Shown: positions 22,584 to 26,689 of the stretch, piece by piece | Numbering within the stretch: position 1 is the first letter of the stretch | Layout: every line of letters starts with the position of its first letter | Origin: Myxococcales bacterium | GTDB lineage: Bacteria; Myxococcota; Myxococcia; Myxococcales; Myxococcaceae | NCBI GenBank assembly: GCA_003153055.1 | Contig: PMBV01000426.1 | Span: 581 to 27,269, forward strand | Direction: 5' to 3' | DNA: 26,689 nt | Translations under genes and position numbers: made by a program | Notes under the pieces: model-generated | Seen by the model: the letters and a program-made list of their open reading frames with translations, nothing else | The model's database searches: none | What the model was told of the DNA's origin: nothing

Positions 22584-23725
22584 TGACACAACCGCACCTG
22601 AACCCTGCCGAGCGAGAGCGGCGCCTCATCGTGCGCGCCGGGCTCTTCGTGGGCCTGGGCCTCACCCTCGGCGCCGTCGTCGTCTTCCTCATCGGCAAGG
22701 AGCGGAACCTCTTCGAGAAGGACAACACCTACTTCGGCGCCTTCGAGAACGTCGACGGGCTCCAGCTCGACTCGCCCGTGCGCCTGGGCGGCCTCGAGGC
22801 CGGGCACGTGGTGAGCATCGCCTTCGCCAACGACCTCGGAGACAAGCGCATCAGGGTCACCATGCAAGTGCTCAAGCGCTACGAGTCTCGGGTGCGAAAG
22901 GATTCGGTCGCCCGGGTGGTGGGTCGAGGCGTGCTGGGAGACAAGGCCATCGACGTCTCGCTGGGCTCACCCAACGAGAAGCAGCTCGGGAACGGTGCTG
23001 AAATCGCCACCGGCACCTCGGGCGACATCAGCTCGCTGCTCAAGGCCACTGGTGAGGTCATCGACAACGCCGTGGGCATCACTCGCAATCTCCGCTCGGG
23101 CGTGGCGGCCTACACCGCCCCTGAAATCCTCGACGACGTCACCGCGCTGGTGAAGAGCGCCCGGGGCATCATGCAAGAGGTCGAGTCGGGCAAAGGTGCG
23201 CTCCACCTGCTGGTGTACGACCGTGGCACGGCTGACAGCGTCAAGCAGTTGCTGGTCGCTGCGGCTGACTCCGCTGCTCGCCTCGACCAGGCCATCGCCA
23301 AGGTGGACGCCATGATGGGCGACATCAAGAACGGCGACGGCACGCTGCACGCGCTGGTGTACGACAAGAAGGTGGCTTCGGCGATCACCGAGCTGGGCCT
23401 GGCCGCTGACGAGCTGGCGACGCTGGTGCACGACGCGAAGAACACCAAGAACGGAGCCGTCTACCAGTTGGTCTACGGTGACGCCCGGGGCCTGGTGAAT
23501 GACCTCGCCCAGGCGGCCGCCGACGTGAAGGGCATCACCACCAAGGTGAAGGCCGGCGAGGGCTCCCTGGGTGGCCTCATCAACGACCCGACGGTCTACG
23601 AGGACTTGAAGGAGATACTCGGCAACGTGAAGCGAAACCGCGTCTTGCGCGAGCTGGTCAGGCTGTCCATCAGCAACGCGGAGAAGATCGAGGCCGCCGG
23701 CAAACCGGAGCCAGCCTCGAAGTAA
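22583..23725 (+). CDS. mlaD: MCE-domain lipid-binding protein (MlaD family), with internal repeats
   Basis: A 380-residue protein; ATG 22583 shares one base with the mlaF stop (TGATG). One membrane helix (about 18-38) is followed by the MCE domain (48-130: YFGAFENVDGLQLDSPVRLGGLEAGHVV, VARVVGRGVLGDKAIDVSLG), which binds lipid in the periplasm. After it, instead of ending, the chain has four copies of a glycine/hydrophobic motif, GKGALHLLVYD (203-213), GDGTLHALVYD (251-261), NGAVYQLVYGD (290-300) and GEGSLGGLINDP (325-336), separated by helical spacers of about 30-45 residues. Similar repeats occur in other MCE proteins, where long tails form tunnels across the periplasm. The classic E. coli MlaD is only about 183 residues, so this is of the long MCE type. 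Confidence 0.93.
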   Translation: MTQPHLNPAERERRLIVRAGLFVGLGLTLGAVVVFLIGKERNLFEKDNTYFGAFENVDGLQLDSPVRLGGLEAGHVVSIAFANDLGDKRIRVTMQVLKRYESRVRKDSVARVVGRGVLGDKAIDVSLGSPNEKQLGNGAEIATGTSGDISSLLKATGEVIDNAVGITRNLRSGVAAYTAPEILDDVTALVKSARGIMQEVESGKGALHLLVYDRGTADSVKQLLVAAADSAARLDQAIAKVDAMMGDIKNGDGTLHALVYDKKVASAITELGLAADELATLVHDAKNTKNGAVYQLVYGDARGLVNDLAQAAADVKGITTKVKAGEGSLGGLINDPTVYEDLKEILGNVKRNRVLRELVRLSISNAEKIEAAGKPEPASK

Positions 23726-23740
23726 CGCGGTGGCCGGGCC

Positions 23741-24271
23741 TCAGCTCGTGGCGCGGGCCCTTCGACGGGGCCACAGCGCGTACAGCAAGAAGGGCGAGAA
23801 CAGGCCGAGCTCGGTCACCACGACCCGCAGGCCCCTCATCGACAGCATCCCCACGCCGATGGGTGACACCGGTATGAGCCGCAGCGGCGCGAACACCCGG
23901 ACGTTCGACCACGGCCACCACAGCGCGCAGCCCAGGCCTCCGCTGGTGAGCGTGTCGAGCAGAGGGTGGCTCACCGCCACGGCGAAGGTAAGGAGCGCCA
24001 GCGGGAATGCCTTCACCTTCCACAGTTGGGCGAGCCCGAAGGCCACCACGCTCACCGCCACGGCCGCGGCGATGGAGTGGCTCGCCCCTCGGTGCCCCAG
24101 AGGCGCCTGGTAGGGAATGCGCAACGTGAACGCGATGACGTCGGCGTCGGGCAACATCGAGACGAGAGAGAAGCCGGCCATCGCCTTGAGCAGCGGGGGG
24201 CGCGGCCCACCCCGCCCCGCGTACCAGCGACCGGCGGCCATCCCGACGGCCAGATGTCCGAGGCTCGGCAC
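23741..24271 (-). CDS. YdjM/DUF457-like inner-membrane metal-dependent hydrolase
   Basis: A 176-residue multi-pass membrane protein. PSLGHLAVG at the start, D-rich SMLPDADVIAFTL, LGHRGASHS (His-x-x-x-x-His) and SHPLLDTLTSGGLG match the LexA-binding inner-membrane hydrolase family (YdjM/DUF457), whose conserved His and Asp residues probably hold a metal. About five membrane helices are expected. I chose GTG 24271, which places VPSLGHLAVG at the N-terminus as in the family; an ATG at 24301 would add ten residues. It is convergent with mlaD, 15 bp away. The enzyme's physiological substrate is not known. Confidence 0.85.
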   Translation of the reverse strand: MPSLGHLAVGMAAGRWYAGRGGPRPPLLKAMAGFSLVSMLPDADVIAFTLRIPYQAPLGHRGASHSIAAAVAVSVVAFGLAQLWKVKAFPLALLTFAVAVSHPLLDTLTSGGLGCALWWPWSNVRVFAPLRLIPVSPIGVGMLSMRGLRVVVTELGLFSPFLLYALWPRRRARATS

Positions 24272-24392
24272 CGCGGCGAATCTACACGAACCTCGACCCA
24301 CATGCCCCGCGCTGCGGCCCGGCCCTCGCAGAGTCGCTCATTCGTCGAATGTAGGAACTGCATTTGTACTTGCGAGTGAGGCCGCCGCAGCA

Positions 24393-24734
24393 CTACTTCG
24401 TTTCCGGCTCGGCCGGTACGGCCTTTCCTGCCTCCTGTTTGGGGTCCTCGGCAGGTACAACCTTCTTGGTCTGAACGAGGTGCGCCGCGTAGTCGGGCCC
24501 AGAAAGAGTGCACTCGACGAAGCTGTCGAACTGGCCACGAGAGATGCCCATCTGCTTGGACATCTAGGCGAGGAGATTGTCGTCGTACTCCCTTGCGCCG
24601 TTGCTGATGCGAGTCCTGATAGAGGTTTTCTTCCCTTGGAACACCAGCCAGAATATCTTGTGGTGCGAGTTCTCCAGCGTGAAGCCCTTGGCGAGCAGCG
24701 CCTTCTCGATGTCCTTGGTTTTGAGGGCGCTCAC
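24393..24734 (-). pseudogene. HicA-like small protein gene, interrupted by in-frame amber codon
   Basis: Starting at GTG 24734, which overlaps the stop of the upstream 353-residue gene (GTGA), the frame gives 56 residues (SALKTKDIEKALLAKGF, ENSHHKIFWLVFQGKKTSIRTR, ISNGAREYDDNLLA), then TAG at 24566-24564, then at once ATG and 56 more residues (MSKQMGISRGQFDSFVECTLS...) to TAG at 24395-24393. The two halves read as one domain with the HicA-like order K-x-K-D-x-x-K-x-L-x-x-K-G-F, a His pair, beta strands, then a K-Q-x-G-I-S helix. HicA toxins are double-stranded-RNA-binding-fold RNases with a catalytic His. The amber therefore looks like a nonsense mutation (CAG or AAG to TAG), or the product is split. 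The last ~25 residues are a Lys/Glu/Pro tail. Confidence 0.65.
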
Positions 24735-25792
24735 CCGGGCACCGCCTCGGTTCTCTCAACGATCCGCTTGAGGGCGTTCTTGAGTCGCACCGCGTCCGAC
24801 GTGAGCTTGTCGTCAGGCTCGCTTGCGATGAAATCCCACGCGCTCGCGAACTCGGCGCGGAATGCCTCAAGCGACTCCTTGCGGGTCGGGGCGAAGGCAA
24901 GGATCCCAAGGGGGGAGAACTCGTGGACCCAAACCCCGTCTCGAAAATCCACGTCGATGTTCATCGGCGTGTTCAGGAAGAAGAGACGATCGCCGACGGC
25001 GATGCGCTTCCAAAACAGCGGGGCGAGTTGCAGGGGCCGGGCATCAAAGACCTCTTCGATTCGGTCGATCTGTTCGTCCGCAGAGAACGAAGCCCGCCCT
25101 TCGATTTCAACGAGAGACCCGGGGATGAGCTCGCGCAGCGAGTCCTCCATCGACGCGGGGTAGTAGCAGACGACTTGTCGGTTATTGACGAGCAGCCCGA
25201 GCTGTCTCGCTCCCGTGGAGACCTCGATCCTGAACAACTTTCCCGTGATCGTGCGAACCGCATCCTCAGGCGTCTCCTCGTCACGGGAGATGTGGGCGAC
25301 GAAGTCGCGATACTCCGAGGTGAACCTGATCGACTTCCCCGCGGTCGAGACTTCAAGCTCGTAGTCGGCTTCATCCTCTGGAAGCAGGGACATGAACGAC
25401 TTCAGCACGCGGGAGCGATGGCTGGTGTCAGGGAAGAGCTGGCGAATGCGGTCCTCGTCCTTCGACACGATGGCGGTGCTGGTCTTCTCGAACGTGTTCA
25501 GGGATTGCTCGCCAAGCGCGCCAGCCGCGTAACGTTCAGCGAGGTGCTGGATGTCGGAGATTTCGGCCAACAGGTCGAGGCTGCCCTTTGCCGCTGAGAC
25601 AAAGTGCAGTTGGCACGCAGCGAGGACTTCAGCGCGCCACGGTCCCTTGCGCCCACCTCCCGTAATCGAGGTAGCGATGTTGAAGAGAGCTCGTTGAGCG
25701 GCCTGAAGCTTTTCGGCGAGCAGATTCACCGGCAGACGCTCGGTGAGAGGGCCGGTCAGGTAGAGCCGAAGCTGGCGGTTCGTTACTGGCAA
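24731..25792 (-). CDS. Unrecognised 353-residue protein with HicB-like C-terminus
   Basis: I do not recognise the full protein. The TTG start at 25792 is well supported by GGAAGGAG six bases upstream. Residues 1-100 are mixed alpha/beta (LYLTGPLTERLPVNLLAEKLQ, AEVLAACQLHFVSAAKGSLDLLAEI). Residues 180-236 have an OB- or small-barrel pattern (ITGKLFRIEVS, LGLLVNNRQVVCYYP, LIPGSLVEIEGRASF). The C-terminus (288-345: VWVHEFSPLGILAFAPTRKE, SLEAFRAEFASAWDFIA, LTSDAVRLKNALKRI) has a strand-plus-helix signature like HicB-type antitoxin cores. No signal or membrane segment. Its stop overlaps the HicA-like gene, so the pair looks like a toxin-antitoxin-type or defence-type module. The DNA is less G+C-rich than its neighbours, suggesting transfer. 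Confidence 0.6.
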   Translation of the reverse strand: MPVTNRQLRLYLTGPLTERLPVNLLAEKLQAAQRALFNIATSITGGGRKGPWRAEVLAACQLHFVSAAKGSLDLLAEISDIQHLAERYAAGALGEQSLNTFEKTSTAIVSKDEDRIRQLFPDTSHRSRVLKSFMSLLPEDEADYELEVSTAGKSIRFTSEYRDFVAHISRDEETPEDAVRTITGKLFRIEVSTGARQLGLLVNNRQVVCYYPASMEDSLRELIPGSLVEIEGRASFSADEQIDRIEEVFDARPLQLAPLFWKRIAVGDRLFFLNTPMNIDVDFRDGVWVHEFSPLGILAFAPTRKESLEAFRAEFASAWDFIASEPDDKLTSDAVRLKNALKRIVERTEAVPG

Positions 25793-26285
25793 ACGACGCT
25801 CCTTCCATCACCAACGGCCAAAGTAGCACCAGGCTCTGACCTGCGTGCAAAAACGAACGGCGCCGAGCTCACTTGGTCCCTCCGCCGGTCCTGGGGTCGC
25901 GCGATGCCACGGTCGAGACCGAAGCAGCCGCGCGACGCATCCGTGCTCGCTCTGCTCGTTCCACCACGCTTGGAGAACCTCACCAAGGAGCTCATTCATC
26001 GCCTTGCCCCAGAGTTTGGCGACGACCGAGAGTTCCTCGGGTCGAGGCCAACTCCACGTAATCCCACGGCCCTGACAATCCGCCGACGGCCACGTACCAC
26101 TTTATTGAGCGCGAGCCGAAGGACGAAGCGACCGATGCAACGCGCCCGCAGCAACGGCACAGACCCAAACGCCGCCTCCCGGAGCCTGTCAGCGGCGACC
26201 GCGAGACGCGGTGGTCAGGAGGGCACAGCCGAGTGCCGACGGTGCTGGCCCCGCCTGTGCAGCCCAAAGGAGCTCCGCGACTCAC
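25793..26285. other. Region upstream of the cassette; possible small ORF or gene remnant
   Basis: 493 bp between the 353-residue gene and the ABC-F gene. G+C is lower here than around it. On the minus strand one frame, open from about 26102 to TGA 25808, reads well in part (ITWSWPRPEELSVVAKLWGK, then AMNELLGEVLQAWWNEQSEH); its only ATG is at 25999, giving 63 residues, and the stop is 15 bp before the TTG start of the cassette. It may be a short leader gene or the remains of a longer one. The AATAAA patch at 26101-26106 could belong to a promoter. I see no RNA gene or att site. Confidence 0.4.
25799..25806 (-). promoter_or_regulatory. Strong Shine-Dalgarno deciding a TTG start
   Basis: On the minus strand GGAAGGAG lies 6 bases before the TTG at 25792. 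This is the main reason for calling the rare TTG start of the 353-residue protein. Confidence 0.8.
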
Positions 26286-26689
26286 CTACGCCAGAGCGCT
26301 GAGCTCTTGCCATCGCTGGTAGAGCCGCTCGACTTCGTGGGCGACCTGCTCCAACTCGGCGGAGAGGCGCGCTGCCTCGGAGGCGTTGGTGAAAACCTCG
26401 GGCCGGGCGAGCTCCGCCTCGAGGCCGGCCTTCTTCGACTCCGCGGCCTCGATGCTGGCCTCCATCCCATCGAGCTCCCGCTGGTGCTTGTACGAGAGGC
26501 GCTGCTTCTTCGGCTCCTCGGCTGACGCGAGACTGGGCGCCGATGGAGCCCGAGGCGCGCTCGGCTGCTCGGGCGCCACCCGAGGCGGACGGAGCCGCTG
26601 GTACATCGACCAGTTGCCCTCGTAGCGGGTGACCCGGCCGTCTCCTTCCACCGCCAGAATGGAGGTCGCGACCTTGTCGAGGAAGTAGC
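26286..26689 (-). CDS. ABC-F family ATPase, C-terminal part (5' end outside window)
   Basis: The minus-strand frame is open from the window edge to TAG 26288-26286 and gives about 134 C-terminal residues. YFLDKVATSILAVEGDGRVTRYEGNW at the start is the end of the second ABC domain of ABC-F proteins (Uup/YheS/EttA group), just after the H-loop (HDRYFLD). A Pro/Ala linker follows, then a Lys/Glu coiled-coil domain (KKQRLSYKHQRELDGMEASIE, AELARPEVFTN, SAELEQVAHEVERLYQRWQEL), the typical Uup-like C-terminal domain that contacts nucleic acid or the ribosome. These are soluble ATPases acting on ribosomes. The exact subfamily cannot be fixed from the fragment. Confidence 0.92.
   Translation of the reverse strand, partial: YFLDKVATSILAVEGDGRVTRYEGNWSMYQRLRPPRVAPEQPSAPRAPSAPSLASAEEPKKQRLSYKHQRELDGMEASIEAAESKKAGLEAELARPEVFTNASEAARLSAELEQVAHEVERLYQRWQELSALA

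Noticed and set aside
20919..22589. Minus-strand 556-codon open frame
   Set aside because: It is antisense to mlaE and mlaF, whose motifs are complete; high G+C keeps the reverse frame open.
24564..24566. Amber codon read as pyrrolysine
   Set aside because: No sign of pyl genes or a reason for recoding here; a nonsense mutation is simpler.
24052..24909. Minus-strand 285-codon frame spanning the HicA-like gene
   Set aside because: It runs through three real genes in another frame and reads as Arg/Ser-rich random sequence; the HicA-like frame with its amber codon is the coherent one.

Overview
The window is a stretch of chromosome from a high-G+C Gram-negative bacterium, most likely a myxobacterium (Myxococcota). 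The clues are strong G/C preference at third codon positions, a Ser/Thr protein kinase of the Hanks type with FHA-like and PEGA-like parts, a TPR/PEGA membrane protein, a secreted protein with Cys-rich EF-hand-like repeats of a type common in myxobacteria, and an outer-membrane lipid transport (Mla/MCE) operon. I see no rRNA, tRNA or CRISPR array. The assignment is inferred from gene content, not from a marker phylogeny.

Layout. 1-2779 (+): the 3' end of atpA, then an EamA/DMT transporter, a ferredoxin-NADP reductase-like flavoprotein and a small membrane protein. 2780-3486 is a gene-free block dominated by a long imperfect inverted repeat (two ~181-bp arms, about 87% identical by my count, each capped by its own perfect hairpin). 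3487-5644 (-): rsfS-rlmH-ADP-ribosylglycohydrolase; RsfS carries an ~85-residue histone-tail-like extension. 5954-9662 (+): a secreted DUF4833-like protein, a translationally coupled SDR plus Gfo/Idh/MocA oxidoreductase pair, a ferritin-like helical protein behind a very strong Shine-Dalgarno, and a lipoprotein. 9673-10862 (-): a Nudix hydrolase, a small unknown protein overlapping it by ATGA, and a TPR protein. 11237-12979 (+): the FHA-like/kinase/PEGA-like protein. 12997-15931 (-): the EF-hand-repeat lipoprotein and the TPR-PEGA membrane protein. 15954-19045 (+): an HSDL2-like SDR, then an ECF sigma factor coupled to a zinc-finger/FecR anti-sigma protein. 19053-20309 (-): proA. 20513-23725 (+): a small exported protein coupled to mlaE-mlaF-mlaD. 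23741-24271 (-): a YdjM/DUF457 membrane protein. 24393-25792 (-): a lower-G+C two-gene cassette. The window closes with the 3' end of an ABC-F ATPase gene (-).

The most unusual parts are: (1) the 24.4-25.8 kb cassette, in which an unrecognised 353-residue protein with a HicB-like C-terminus is coupled by GTGA to a small HicA-like gene broken by an in-frame amber codon; (2) the giant inverted repeat at 2.86-3.38 kb; (3) the small exported protein fused by overlap to the Mla operon; (4) the RsfS tail. Four convergent gene pairs are separated by only 7-17 bp, leaving no room for ordinary terminators. All similarity statements come from reading the sequence; no database search was run.
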